Assembly (NCBI GenBank): GCA_027625915.1 | Contig: JANTQA010000023.1 | Coordinates: 14,260,001 to 14,324,000 of the forward strand | Length of the DNA: 64,000 nucleotides | Source: Anaeramoeba flamelloides | Lineage: Eukaryota > Metamonada > Anaeramoebidae | Direction of reading: 5' to 3' | Shown here: one piece after another, positions 11,961 through 23,609 of the stretch | Position numbering within the stretch: position 1 is the first letter of the stretch | How the letters are laid out: the number at the start of each line of letters is the position of its first letter | Program-made: the position numbers and the translations under genes | Notes under the pieces: model-generated | Seen by the model: only the letters and a program-made list of their open reading frames with translations | Told to the model about the DNA's origin: nothing | Databases searched by the model: none

Positions 11961-12747
11961 TTTACCCGAATTAAAAACAATTACTCATTTATAAAAAAAA
12001 TTAGTGATTTAATACAAAACTTTTTTTGGGCATGTCCAATTCCCAGTTAAAAACATACAAATAAATTAAAAGAAAAAAACTTTGAAAAGATAACTTTGAA
12101 AATTTTAAATAATATCCTTATTTGCACTCTTCCCTAAAGTGTAGTTTATCACGCAAAATCACAATTAGTCATTGCTCTTCTTATTGTGGAAAATAATTTA
12201 ATTAAGGTAAAAAAACCAATTCAAAGAATCCCATTGAAAAAATTCAAATAATAAAAAAAAATAATAAAGATCTTAATGACAACAAATATAATAAACTAAA
12301 ATAAAAAAGATATGTCATAAGGAGTTTTCATTTAAGAATATTTTTAATCTCATAATTATCTTTTATTTTTTTTTGAGACTATTATTATTATTTTAGAAAA
12401 TTATTTTCTGTACACTCCTTTTTACAAAAGTACCTGTTTAGATGTTCTTTCATATTATTTTATATTTATATTTAATCCCGAATAACCGATAAAAAAAATT
12501 TCGAGAATACAAAATAATTGTAGTAAAAATTAATTTCTAATAGTTCATAAACCTTTTATTTGTAAAATTAATATCTATAATTCTTCACCCCCCCTTTTTT
12601 TTTTTTTTTTTTTTTTTATTTGAACCTTAATTTAATTACTCTTTTTTATAATTTGAAAAATAACATTAGATTGATTAAAATTAAGTTCGATTAAAGTAAC
12701 GAAAATCATTTTGTTGTCTTATTTATTGTGAAAATTATAAAAAAATA
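11961..12747. other. gene-free spacer with a C7T~25 run
   Basis: AT-rich DNA. The only notable feature is a C-run followed by a long T-run around 12587-12617. Confidence 0.4.
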
Positions 12748-12941
12748 CAGTCATTTCCACTTTTAAGGCACAAACTTTCAACGAAATTTAAGGCACAAAA
12801 AAATCTCAAATTAAGGCACAAAATTTGGAATTTTTTTTTTTACAATTTATTTTACTAGAACCTGAATTTTGTACCTTAATTTGAGATTTTTATTGTGCCT
12901 TAAATTTCGTTGAAAGTTTGTGCCTTAAAAGTGGAACTGAC
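12748..12941. repeat. palindromic MITE family 8, copy 1 (CAGT ends)
   Basis: An almost complete palindrome of about 194 bp: CAGTCATTTCCACTTTTAAG ... CTTAAAAGTGGAACTGAC, with AAGGCACAAACTTTCAACG in both arms. The left end is preceded by TA. A second, more diverged copy of nearly the same length lies at 39909-40102. CAGT termini next to TA are typical of Tc1/mariner-derived MITEs; that assignment is inference. Confidence 0.85.
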
Positions 12942-13032
12942 TTTATACTTTTTATTAAACCAAAACTGCTTAAAATAAAAATTTTAATGATAAAAAAAAA
13001 TTAGCTTTTTATCTATTTTTATTATTATTGAA

Positions 13033-13440
13033 GAGAAGCAATTCCACAAAATTCCATCCTATTTGTCGTTAGGTTTTCCAGAATTCAAAAGAATAGAGAA
13101 AAATCTTTGATTTTACTCAATTCTTTCAAATTCTGGAAAACCTTGGCACTTTCAATTAGGTTTTTTTTAATTTGAGAAATTAAAAAATAATTTATTTGAA
13201 ATTTTTTTTATATTTTTAAAAAAAAAAAAATCTAGGAAACTTTTCGTTAGGTTTTTCTTAATTTAAGAAATTAAAAAATAAATTTTTTGAAATTTTGTTT
13301 TTATTTCAAAAATTAATAAAAAATCGCAGTTAGGTTTTCCAGAATTTAAAAGAATTGAGTTAAATCAAAGATTTTACTCAATTCCTTTGAATTTGGGAAA
13401 AACTAGGCACTTGGTGTCACTCTAAAATACTCTACGAAAA
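13033..13440. repeat. multi-hairpin repeat family 14, copy 1
   Basis: Two palindromic modules of about 80 bp (13072-13142 and 13330-13398) of the type GTTAGGTTTTCCAGAATT, then AAAAGAATNGAGTNAAATC, then its mirror image ending AATTCTGGAAAACCT. They are separated by a TTAGGTTTTT/AATTTGAGAAATTAA spacer. The right end reads CTCTAAAATACTCTACGAAA, the inverse of the CGTAGAGT terminus of other copies. Non-coding. Confidence 0.75.
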
Positions 13441-13808
13441 TTGACAGTACTTTCCTTTATGTTTTTTTTTTTTTTTTTATATTTTGAAAATCAAAAGATT
13501 TTAGAAACAAAAATAAAAAGTAAAAAAACAACACAATTAACTTTTCCAAAAATTAAAAGAATTGAGTAAAATCTTTGATATTACTCTACTATAACGAATT
13601 CTTGAAAATCGCATTAGGTTTTTTTAACTTTTTAAAATGTAAAGAAAATTTATTTAATTTTCTTTATATTCCAAAAATTAATAAAAAACCGCCGTTAGCT
13701 TTTCCATAATTTAAAAGAATTGAGTTAAATCAAAGATTTTACCCAATTATTTTGAATTCTGGAAAATCTAGGTACTTGGCAGACACTCCCAGAAACTCTT
13801 CGCTTTTA
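13441..13808. repeat. multi-hairpin repeat family 14, copy 2 (adjacent)
   Basis: A second, more degenerate composite directly next to copy 1, with hairpin modules around 13535-13600 and 13693-13772. It ends in GGTACTTGGCAGACACTC, the family terminus. Could be the other half of one large composite with 13033-13440. Confidence 0.6.
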
Positions 13809-13816
13809 TTTCGAGT

Positions 13817-14528
13817 TTTATATCCTAACTATAATATTATCAAGATTATGGGACATATGATATCTTTTCTTTAAATAATTAAAAGAAATTTTGGGAATTT
13901 ATAAACAAAGACAACAGAGGGAAAGAAAAGAAAAAGAAATTAAAAAGAGTGGAAAAATAATAAAAAAAAGTCAAAAATACATTAAAAAATTTTTTTGTTC
14001 CATAATTGTTGAGATGGTTGGTGGGTATTTCCTTTTATCTTGATTTTGTTTGGATAACCACCATATGTTATTTTAATTTAGACATCCAAATATTAGAACT
14101 GGGAATAGTTCAAATGAAAAAGGTTACTTTCTTAAGTTGTATTCATAACTTTATTGATAGGTTTAAATTTATAAAGTTATAGTTTTTAAGAATAAGAGTT
14201 GTTTTTTTTCGAAAATTTCAAAAATTGATTTTTTTTTCTTTTTTATTTAATCGTTTGAATTATTATATAAATGAGCCTCGTAATTTTTATTATATTTTAT
14301 TTTTGATAGAGTTTTACAAGAATTGAACCCACAATCTCAAAATTAGATAAGACAAAATTTGAATCAAAAATAAATTTTCCTATTTTCAACTCATTAAACT
14401 TATAATTAATACTATTTTGACTAAAAACAAATTATTTTTCATTTTTTGGCTGTTTCTTTTATCTTATATAAAGAAAAAGGAATAAACCTGAATCAATAAC
14501 CTATTCATCAAAAAAAAAAAAAAAAAAA
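13817..14528 (+). repeat. retroposon-like family 12, copy 1, poly(A) end
   Basis: About 0.7 kb. The 5' half aligns with 33840-34330 and 40632-41100. Shared blocks are the CAAGATTAT...GATAT start, AAACAAAGACAA, a GGTGGNTNTTTCCTTT segment, and TTAAGAATAAGA near the middle. It ends in A19 (14510-14528). Antisense to it, around 14320-14340, is TGTGGGTTCAATTCTTG, which resembles a tRNA T-arm / box B. A 3' poly(A) tract and lack of TIRs suggest a SINE-like retroposon; no ORF. Confidence 0.55.
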
Positions 14529-14592
14529 CTTAAATCCATATTAAAAAAAAAAAAAAATCTACATATAACTATTCTAATAAACTGCTTTATTA

Positions 14593-14720
14593 CAGCTGTT
14601 TCGTCTCAGGTGTGAATCGCACACATTCGTTGAATGGTTGGGAAACCTTCCAAGTCAATTTAAAATGTTTCCCGACAATTCAGCGAATGAGTGCGATTTT
14701 AACCTGAGTTGAATCTGCTG
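14593..14720. repeat. 128-bp palindromic MITE flanked by TA
   Basis: CAGCTGTTTCGTCTCAGG ... the inverse of CAGCAGATTCAACTCAGG, with AATCGCAC and CATTCG in both arms and TA on each side (14591-14592, 14721-14722). A TA duplication and CAG...CTG termini point to a Tc1/mariner-type MITE. Noticeably more GC-rich than its surroundings. Confidence 0.85.
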
Positions 14721-14722
14721 TA

Positions 14723-15794
14723 TACAACGCATTTTTTCATTCTTTCTTTCTTTTTTTTTTTTTTTTTAGATGAAATACCCCTTTTAAAACTTTCAACAAC
14801 ATCAATCGTCTTCAACTTCATCGATTGTTTTTATTCTGTTGAAAATTCAAATTCAAATTAATAAAATTCAAAAATTTAAACAATTTTCTCAAATATTAAA
14901 CCAATTGAAAAAAAAATTCGAGAGATCACATAATTTTATTTTTTAATTACCTTTTTCAAATAATTCTTTTAAAAAAAAATTTTTTATATTTGGGGATAGA
15001 AAAATGAAAAACAATAAGTTACTTCACCCTCGAGTCATTTACTGTATATTTGTTCCATACACAAGGAGTGCAGCCGGAGACCAGAAAGGATATTGTGAAA
15101 TAGCCCTTGTTTTGATTGATAAAATTCAAAAAACTAAAAAAAAAATTATTATGGGATCATCTTTGACAAAAAATTCAATGAAGAAAAATAATATGCTAAT
15201 TTTTAAATTTCCAAATGATTAATTTTTTTCAATTTAAAACAAATTGCTTTCTTGAAGTTCGCAATCAATTTAATTCAATTTAATCTGGTTTGTGGTTACT
15301 TTGAAACCCTATAAATTTGACCCACTAAGGCTTTTGTAACATTCTTCGGAGAAAAATAACTCATTTGGGAAAGGAAAAAAATGAAAAAAAAAAAATATTT
15401 GAGAGATCTCAAAAAGCACCAAAGAGTGACACTTCAAAACTAACACAGTTGTTTTCAAAATTGTATATTCTAACCATTCTAATTGGAAATTGAGTGTTCA
15501 CACTTTGAAGGTTTTATGGAAAAACGTTCTCTTATTTGATTGTTGATTTTTAGAGATCGATCACACTCCCAGAGGCTGGTTTTGGTTTGGTTAGTTTTTG
15601 ATTGGTATTAAGCAACTAATGAAAAATTACAATTTTTTTTTTTCCATTTCAGAAAATTATTTTTAATGGTAATGACTATACCCTTAAATCCTGTTATTTG
15701 GGCTTTGGATTATTCCAATTTCTTTTTAAAATTGATTTTTTCATTTCAATAAATTCAATTTTTTTTTTTCAAACTTTTTGCAAACAATCATATA
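14723..15794. other. gene-free spacer; one short ORF not supported
   Basis: About 1.1 kb. A 72-codon frame at 15004-15222 has a locally higher-GC stretch (15040-15120) but no recognisable domain, so I do not call it a gene. Confidence 0.4.
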
Positions 15795-17517
15795 TTTAAT
15801 AGAGGTTTTGATGATAACATGCTTAATTCACGATAAAGTTACAAAAATCACAATAATTTCTATCAAATTGCAATATATAATAAAAAATCGTGATATCTTA
15901 TATTATCACGATTAATATAACAAATCAATATACAACTGTTCCAAGGCTACCGTGAATTTTTATATGAATCAAATTTTGATGCTGATATAGATTTTTCAAA
16001 AGTTGGATATGAGGATAAGAAAGCTCATATTGAAAAAAAATTTTCTCAAATGAACTTATTTCAAAGATTTTCTTTCTTAAGATCAAAAATATTTTCGGTA
16101 TTTCAAGAGAAACTTTTAAGTGGCATCTCAACAGATTTTCCAGGTTTGAAGCAATTTAGGGATCTGAAAATTAATTTTCTTGAATCAGAAAAAATTCTTG
16201 AATATCAGCTCATTTGTGAAAATTTTTTTTCAATATGAGCTTTCTTATCCTCATATCCAACTTTTGAAAAATCTATATCAGCATCAAAATTTGATTCATA
16301 TAAAAATTCACGGTAGCCTTGGAAAGACTGTATTCTATAAAATCGCGATAATTATTATAAAATGGTGATAAATGCCAAAATATCGCAATTAAAAAGTAAT
16401 CGCGATATAATAGTTGATTGGTTTTTGGGCTAATTCAGCAATATTTTTACAAAAAAATTTTTTTTGATCAAAAAATAGATTAGGTGAAATAAAAGTAATC
16501 TTTGAAAAAACAACAAAAAAGATACTTGATCTAATTGAGGATCAGATCAAAGAACTTTGTTGTTTTTCCATTTAATTTTGGTTGACAAACCAATCGATCC
16601 TTTTAGATCAACAACAATAAGAACTAAAGAGAAATAAATATTTTTTTCAGTTGATCCTGGTGTTGGAAATTGTCTTGAATAATTTAGCTTCTAAAACAAC
16701 CAACCCTTTATCTGTTTTTTAAAGTATGTGTTCTTGGGTTAAAACATTTTCAATATTCTCAGAAAGCTAAAAGGAGTTGGATAACTCTTCATACGCTTTC
16801 ACAACATCCTTGCCAGATTATCACCAATTATTAAGGTCATTTATACAATTGTTGTCTTCTTCTTCTTTTTCTTCTTGGAGTATTTTTGTATTGGACAGAA
16901 TACAAAATTAGATCTTCGAGGTTTTTATTTGATCGATCATCATAAGAAGGAAAATTACTCTTTATTCTTTTTGGATATTTAAAACTTTAAATATAAAAAC
17001 TCTATTTTATTTAAAAACACATCTATTTTATATTCAAGTTTTTTTCTGAAATGGGTAATTATTAGTTTGATCATAAAATTTGTTTGAGATTTTATATTTT
17101 GTTTTAAAAAAACAAAATGAAAAGAAAAAAAAATTTTTAATCCACAACAAACTACAAAAAACTCAGACCCTTTATAAAAGTTTTTGGTCTTTCAAAACTT
17201 TCAAACAATTGAAGACAATTCACAATCTTTACAAACACTTTCAAACATTTTTAAAGGGGAAAAGTGTTCTAAAAGTCTCAAGGCTTTTTAAAAGTCAAGA
17301 GATTTTTTTTAAGATTATTTCAAAAAAAAAATAATTTTTCATTTTTGCGATTATGATTTTATAATGATAATGTTGAATATCGCGATATTTTTTGTTTATT
17401 CGCGATATAGTTGATTTTTCACAATAAAGTTGGAATAATCACGCTTTTTTTAATACTACAGCGATTTTATTGTTATACCAGGATTTTATATAGGTTATCA
17501 GCAAAACCTCTAATAAA
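15795..17517. repeat. 1.7-kb TIR element with ATCGCGAT subterminal repeats
   Basis: The left end TTTAATAGAGGTTTTGATGA (15795) matches the inverse of the right end (TTTATTAGAGGTTTTGCTGA read from 17517 inward). Both subterminal regions are peppered with ATCGCGAT / TCGTGAT / ATCACGATT motifs (about 15880-15915, 16340-16405, 17345-17440), like transposase-binding arrays of some DNA transposons. The interior (16440-17340) has no transposase frame. A second element is nested at 15933-16330. Confidence 0.7.
15933..16330. repeat. family 5 long-armed MITE, nested copy
   Basis: About 125-bp arms, nearly identical (CAACTGTTCCAAGGCTACCG ... and inverse, containing GGATATGAGGATAAGAAAGC), around a ~145-bp centre. 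TA on both sides (15931-15932, 16331-16332). The terminus resembles 30979-31495 (CAGCCGTTCCAACCCTACCG). It interrupts the 15795-17517 element, so it is younger. Confidence 0.9.
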
Positions 17518-19147
17518 TTTTTTATGATAACAAAATAGTGATTTTTTTCCAAAATATTTCAATCTTTTCTGTTGTTCTTACCAATTTTAATAAATTTTCG
17601 CTAATTTTTGATATTTAATTAAATTTTCTAGTAAATTTCTATTTTCGAAAGTTAAAAATAGTTATAATTGGTAAGAAGTTGATTTTAGGTTTAGAAAAAA
17701 TAAGACAGGAGTGATATTTCAGTTCTCGATACCTTTGTAAATTTGGAGATGTTAAAAAGTTAACAAATTCTTCATCATCCTTACTTGTCAAACTTAATAA
17801 TTCTAAGCCATATATCAGTTGACTTAAATAAATTATTATATTGAGAATTACCGAAAGATAATTTGATCATTGATTTACCCACAGATATATTAATATTTCC
17901 AAACAGTTTAAAAAAATTACACTATATAATTAAAAAGAAGGGATTTTTCAAATACAGTTGTTTCAACAAAACTTGTTCACATTTTTGTTTTTTTTTTTCA
18001 AAATTTTTTATGTTGTTTTTGTAAATAACTGTTGTTTTTTTTTTTTAACAAGTTTTTTTTTTAACAAGTTTAATGTTTTTAATTTGTGTTTTTTTTTTGT
18101 AAAATAGAGTTCAGCCAAACCTTGCACTTTTCAAACTAAACAGTATTTACTTTAGATCATTTTGTCAAATCATTTTTCTATAACCTTCCAAGTTCCGTCA
18201 CATCTATTTTTAAACTAACACAGCCAAATTTAAACAAACTTGTCACAAAAATCCACATCCATAAAATCTTTTAGTTTGATCGATTGAAAACAACAACGTA
18301 AAAAAAAGAGACGAAACTTTTCTGAAAAAATGTTTTGGAGCTATCTAAATGTGCCAATATTATTTTTAAAAATTTTCAAGTTTGTTTGAAAAAGCCATTG
18401 AAAAAAATTTCACTTTATTTTCAATTGTTACTTTGTTGGGTGAATTAGCTGAGATTAATATTTTTCGATTCAGGTTTATGCTTTTTGGGAACCTTATGTT
18501 ATTTTTGTTTAAGAGATGAATGTTTGGGTGAGTTTCTTTTTTTAATGAGTTGATCTATAAAGTATCGACTATTTTTAAATTCGTTAAAATTTAACTTGTT
18601 TGAATTTTTTAGTGTTTCTTCATTCAGTAATAATTTTTCCTCTCATCTTTGAAATATTCCAAAACTAAAGCAATATTTAAAGAGGTGTGTTGTTATAGTT
18701 GTTGTAGGTTATGAGTTTGAGAGATTCTTTATCTTGTCTCTCTTTGAAAATTTAGTTTATGTGGATTTTTTTATTTTTTCAAAAATTTCTATTGATTTTT
18801 AAAAAAGTTTTTTATTTTACAAATAAATTTAAAAATTAAATTTGATTTCAATAAAATACTCTAAATGATTTTTACCTGAGAAGAAATTGACTTTGAATAT
18901 AAAAAAGAGTTATTTCAGATATCTAAGAATACAAATTTATATTAAAAGTTTTTTTGAGATTGGTGTATGGAATTATTTTTTACAATAATACAACTGTAAC
19001 AAATATTTTGAAGATCTGAGAGTCCTGTCATGTTTTCTCTTCATACCAATTGTTACAAAAAAAAAATGAAAAAAATTTTCATACATCTTACCAAAAAACA
19101 TATCAATCAGGTAACCCTTCAAATTTTTCATCATTTATAAAAAAGCT
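17518..19147. other. gene-free spacer with a small palindrome
   Basis: About 1.6 kb. A weak inverted repeat at about 17571-17690 has TTCTTACCAATT at both ends. The minus strand of 17655-17885 has an open, non-repetitive frame (see findings), not called as a gene. Confidence 0.4.
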
Positions 19148-19674
19148 TAAGGACTACGTTTTGAGGTGAAAACAGTGAAATAATGTATAAAATCACCCTT
19201 GGCTAAGTTATATAATCACGGTAATATTTCCCCAATGAGTATTTCTTTTCGATAAAATGTGAAATTTTCACAATTTCAACAATTTTCACAATTTTGAACT
19301 TGTTAGATCATCCAAAATTTTGAATATAATATTTTAAAATTTCCATATCAACTTTCTGAACTCACAGTATTTTCTTATGCTGTTTTACATCTTTTTTAAA
19401 ATTGCTTGTACAAGTCTGAAATGTTCTAAAATTTGAATTGCACTTGAAAATCCCCAAAAGCCATTTTTTTGCAATTATTTTTTTAGTTATTTTCAATTTT
19501 CCTTTTAATTGAAAAACAAAGAAAAAAAGTCTACGTGAAAATATAAAGATCAACAAAAAATGTTTTTTTTTTTTTTTTTGTCCAATTTCTTTTGCGTGAA
19601 AATTTTTTGTGAGAAACCAATGTGAAATAACACAATTACTCAAACCCCCTCAAGGGTGGGAACATAGTCCTTAA
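19148..19674. repeat. TIR element, ~0.53 kb
   Basis: Ends TTAAGGACTACGTT (19148) and its inverse AACATAGTCCTTAA (19661-19674). Both sides also carry a CACCCTTG block inward of the end. TIRs are short and the centre is noncoding, so support is moderate. Confidence 0.55.
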
Positions 19675-21160
19675 TCAGAAGTTTTTTTTTTATTTTGAAA
19701 TCTCGACTTTGTTTGAATAATTTGTGTTGATAGTATTAAATTATTAATTTTCTCTTATTAGAATTGGGAATTTGATGATTTAAGTTCTTGGGTTGTACAT
19801 TTTTTTAGAAAGCCAAATAAAAATTTTATTCTTTTTATTATACAATTAGCAATCTTGTAATAGTGTTTGGGATAATAAAATCAAATTTAAAATTTTATCA
19901 ATATTGGTTAATTATTCGAAGAATTTTCAAAAAAAATCGAGATTGTTCCAATAGTCTTCAAATCATGTCTTGCAATTTGTTGATTTTATTGATTTATTTG
20001 GTTCTTTTTTCTTATCTAGATTGGATGAGACAAGAATCCTAAATGAGGCAATATTCCAGAATTGAAATTAAAGTTAATGAGTTAAAATTTTATTATATAT
20101 ATATATATATTTTTTTTTCCATTAAAGAGTGGAACTCAAAGTCCACCTGTTTGTCCGAATCCCTAATTTGAATGAGAGATATTGTTGAACCAAGTGAGAG
20201 AGTGAGTCTGGTCATTTCTCCCAAAAATCGGATCCGCTCCATAAATTAAGAGGGATTTTGTTCTCATTCCGTTCAGTTTCGATTTTTTATAATAGTCAAA
20301 AAGATTCAATTCGGCAAAACGATTTCCTCAAAGAATTAGTGGTTCTAAGAAGCATAAGCCCGATTTTTAATTAAAATTACACTGTGGTGGCTATTTGAGA
20401 AAATTGTAAACAATAAGAAACGATGGTTAATGGAATGGAACCCCGACCTTCAGAAAAATTTTATTATATCTAAAAATATTCAACAAGAGTATTGTATGGG
20501 TTGAATCATTGGAAAATTAATTCTATTTCAAAAAGTTTAATAATGAGAGAGAATTTGTTCTCAGAAATGTCAATTTTCATTGATTTATATAAAGATCTTG
20601 GGGTCTTTCATTCAATTAGAATAAAAAATATTTTTTGGTAACATTTGAACAAATAAATTTTCACATATTTATGCCAGAAGATGTATTATTTTCTAGGTAT
20701 ACTTCTTTTTGTAAAAACAAATATACTCTCGAAAATGAACACTTTTCATTTTCAACAACAATTAAAAACACAAAAAACTATTTTATAATTTTAATAATAA
20801 CTACAATAAAAAACCCAAAATTTGGAAAACAACAGCTAAAGTCTGAAAAACAAATTTTATTAAAGTCAACACGTAAAGTTTGGAAGACAAAAATGATAAA
20901 AGTCAACGGGTTATTGAAACAAAGTATATTTATTCTAAAATAGTTAATTTTTGATAATTTATTCGTAATTATTTTGAAACCTGTTTGAACTTTAAAACCC
21001 AAAAACGTTTGCAAAATTGATCATTATTTGGTTTCTAATTGTCGTCTTAAAATGAGAATTTATAAATTAAAAAAAGACAGGGATTTGATAATTAAAAGAT
21101 ATAAAATTTCAGACCATCTTTATCTTTTTTCAATTCTGAAATCTTTTGTCATTTCAAATT
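19675..21160. other. gene-free spacer with a less AT-rich island
   Basis: A TA microsatellite lies at about 20092-20110. The stretch of about 20130-20460 is visibly richer in G and C than the rest and has no ORF. Nothing recognised. Confidence 0.4.
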
Positions 21161-21930
21161 CTTAAGGGATTAGCTTCCTCCAAGGAGAAGCCTAGGAACA
21201 AAGTATGTTGTTATTAGGTGCTAACCTCATTAGTGCTACATGGTTCAAATGTCTCTAAAAAATCTCAAAGTCAAGTAGTACTATTTGTTGATCTCATCAA
21301 TTAAAAATGATCGATTGTATTAGTAAAAAACCAAATAATTTCAGAATATAATCTGTTTTTCGACATAAATTTAAAGGTTGAATTATCAATATTCAGACTA
21401 TAAAGTCGCAAAATATCTTTATTAAATTTGTGGCCAAATGTAGATTATTTACTAAAAAATTCGTTTTTTTTTTAAAATTAAATAATTAACGAATTAATTT
21501 TTTTGACTAATTATTTTTCAAATCATGCAAATATATTGATGTTACAAGTAGCTTTATCAAAAGCAAGCAAAATTAACCAGTCTTTGGGCTTTTATGTTGA
21601 TGATTATTGAGTTAATCTATTGAAATTGAAAAAAATATAAAAATAGTTACTTTTGGAGGTTCTAAATTTAAATTATGTAATATCAGAATACTGTATTTTG
21701 GGTTTCTATTTTTAGATTTGGAAAAGGAATTAAAAAAAAATTCCCAAAAATGAAACTTTTTTAAAAGTGATCATTAGTAAAAAATGTAATAATTTATTAG
21801 GCAATAAGATTTATAATAGATTTTTTAGAGTCACAGAAACTATTTGCGCAATAGTGCACTAATACCCTTTAAACCCCATTACAACATACTTTAATGATTG
21901 TTAAATCTATGGTGAGGCTAATCCCTTAAG
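21161..21930 (+). repeat. TIR family A, uninterrupted copy (770 bp)
   Basis: Ends CTTAAGGGATTAGCTTCC and, inverted, CTTAAGGGATTAGCCTCACC. The entire length aligns, reversed, with 24650-25951 apart from a ~550-bp insertion there. Landmarks: TACTTGTAGC-type block, AAATCATGCAAATATATTGA and TTTGCGACTTTATAGTCT (inverse here). No ORF; MITE-like. Confidence 0.85.
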
Positions 21931-22290
21931 AGATCCCAATTTATACCAAAGCGGACGAAAAAAAAAATAAAAAAAAAAAAAAGAGATCCTAAATTACACT
22001 CAATTTCAATGAAAACCAGATTGAGAATTCAACAAGAACAATTGAGAAAAACGAAAAAGTAAGAGTAAATTGTTGATCCTATTTATTCCTAAAAGATCAA
22101 TAAGAAATGAAAAGAAAATCTAAATACTGAACTCCCTCTGAAAAAAATGTAATTTGAGTACAAAACTGTCTCTCAAAAACTCAAATTTTAATTTAAACTT
22201 TGATTCGTCTGATTTTGATATTAATATAAAAATCTCAAAGAAGATCGAATTTTCATTTTTTTATTCTAGAAATTTTCTATTTGTTCCAAA

Positions 22291-23609
22291 ATGAATAACC
22301 ATCGATCACAAGGAAGAATTTACAGAGAATTGAAAGAAATCACTTCAGATCCACCAACCGTACGATTTTTCTTTTTATTTGTTTTCAATTTTTTTATTTT
22401 TTTATTGTGTTCTTTTTGATTTGTTTTATTGAATATTTTTGTAATACTTTAAAAACAATTAGAATATTATTGCCGGTCTAATTGGAAATGACTTATCAAA
22501 ATGGAGTGCTACTATCATGGGACCTGATGGTAATTTTTTACTTTTTTTTTTTTATTTTTTTTTATTATTCTGCTTTTTCTTTTGTCTTTGGTCGATTTTA
22601 AATTATTTTTTTTTATTTTTAAAAATTTCTATTATCCAAACTCAAAAAGAATCACCTTATGAAGGAGGTTTTTTCGATTTGGAAATAACATTTCCAAAAG
22701 ATTATCCATTTAAGCCACCAGAAGTAAGATTTTTTTTTTTACTAATTTTTGAATGTTAAATGGGAATAAGTTTTTCAATTCTTTTTGAATTTTTTTCGAT
22801 TTATAAATTGACTTACCAAGAAGTAGGTTGTAATTTGAAAACTCTATTTGAAAAAGCGAAATTGAAAATGAAGTGAAATTTTTTTCGGTTTTCGAATTCA
22901 AATACCAACCTATGAAATTCAATTTTTAATTTATTTTTTTTATGCTCAGTTAATAAATTTCACTAACCAGATTCAAGTGATAACTTAAATAGAGAGGGGT
23001 TTCCTGAACATTAGAAATATGATTTTTCTTCATAACAATTATTCAAAATAGTAGTTTTCCATTATTTTTGTTAGTGAAATTTGGCTTTTTCAAAACAAAA
23101 AAACCAAATCAAAACATCTCATTTTTTTTCAAAACCCCTTTTTTTTTTCTTATCATACAAACCTTCTTTCAATAGATACGCTTCCGAACAAAAATTTATC
23201 ACTGCAACATTAGTAGTAATGGAAAAATCTGTTTGGATATTTTATAAGAAAACTGGAACCCATGTTTGTCAATCGGAAAAAGTACTTAATTCCTTGAATA
23301 ATTTTTTTTTTGATTATTTTCTTTTTAAAATCTTTGTTGAATAAATTGAATGGCAAAAGACAAAAAGATATTAATCCCCATATTATCAAATAAAAATCTT
23401 TTTTATATCAAAATTCTCATTATATTTCTAAATGTCAAAAATATTTAATCTTATTTATAGTTCTTTTATCCATCTGTTCATTCTTAAATGACCCTAATCC
23501 AGACAACCCAGTTAGAAAATCAATTGGTCGACTATACAAACAAAACAGAGCGAGACATGATAGGAACGTTCGGAAATATACTCGACAATATGCACAATCT
23601 TATTTATAG
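22291..23609 (+). pseudogene. UBE2D-like ubiquitin-conjugating enzyme (E2) with in-frame stop
   Basis: Five exons with GT-AG introns: 22291-22359, 22463-22529, 22650-22723, 23176-23281, 23461-23609. The joined frame gives a 154-codon protein close to the 147-residue UBE2D family: RIYRELKEITSDPPT, SATIMGPDESPYEGGFF, FPKDYPFKPPE, NGKICLDIL with catalytic Cys at codon 89, and SICSFLNDPNPDNP. The role would be ubiquitin transfer from E1 to E3 targets. Codon 94 is TAA (23245-23247), where relatives have Lys/Gln/Arg. Around it the frame continues in perfect register (ENWNPCLSIGK). The conserved HPN motif reads HCN. The C-terminal EW of relatives is not recognisable, and the stop TAG lies in a 42-bp repeat. 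Either a young pseudogene, an error, or readthrough; exon integrity favours a recent event. Confidence 0.8.

Noticed and set aside
15004-15222. 72-codon ORF containing AAGDQKGYCEIALVLIDKI
   Set aside because: The first part looks somewhat protein-like, but it degrades into poly-Lys, lacks a known domain and has no supporting exon structure.
17953-18997. TACAGTTGT ... ACAACTGTA as ends of a 1-kb mariner-like element
   Set aside because: Only about 9 bp match and the next bases do not pair; expected by chance at this composition.
23245-23247. TAA as a reassigned sense codon
   Set aside because: The long genes all avoid internal TAA/TAG/TGA and end at TAA, so the standard code applies.
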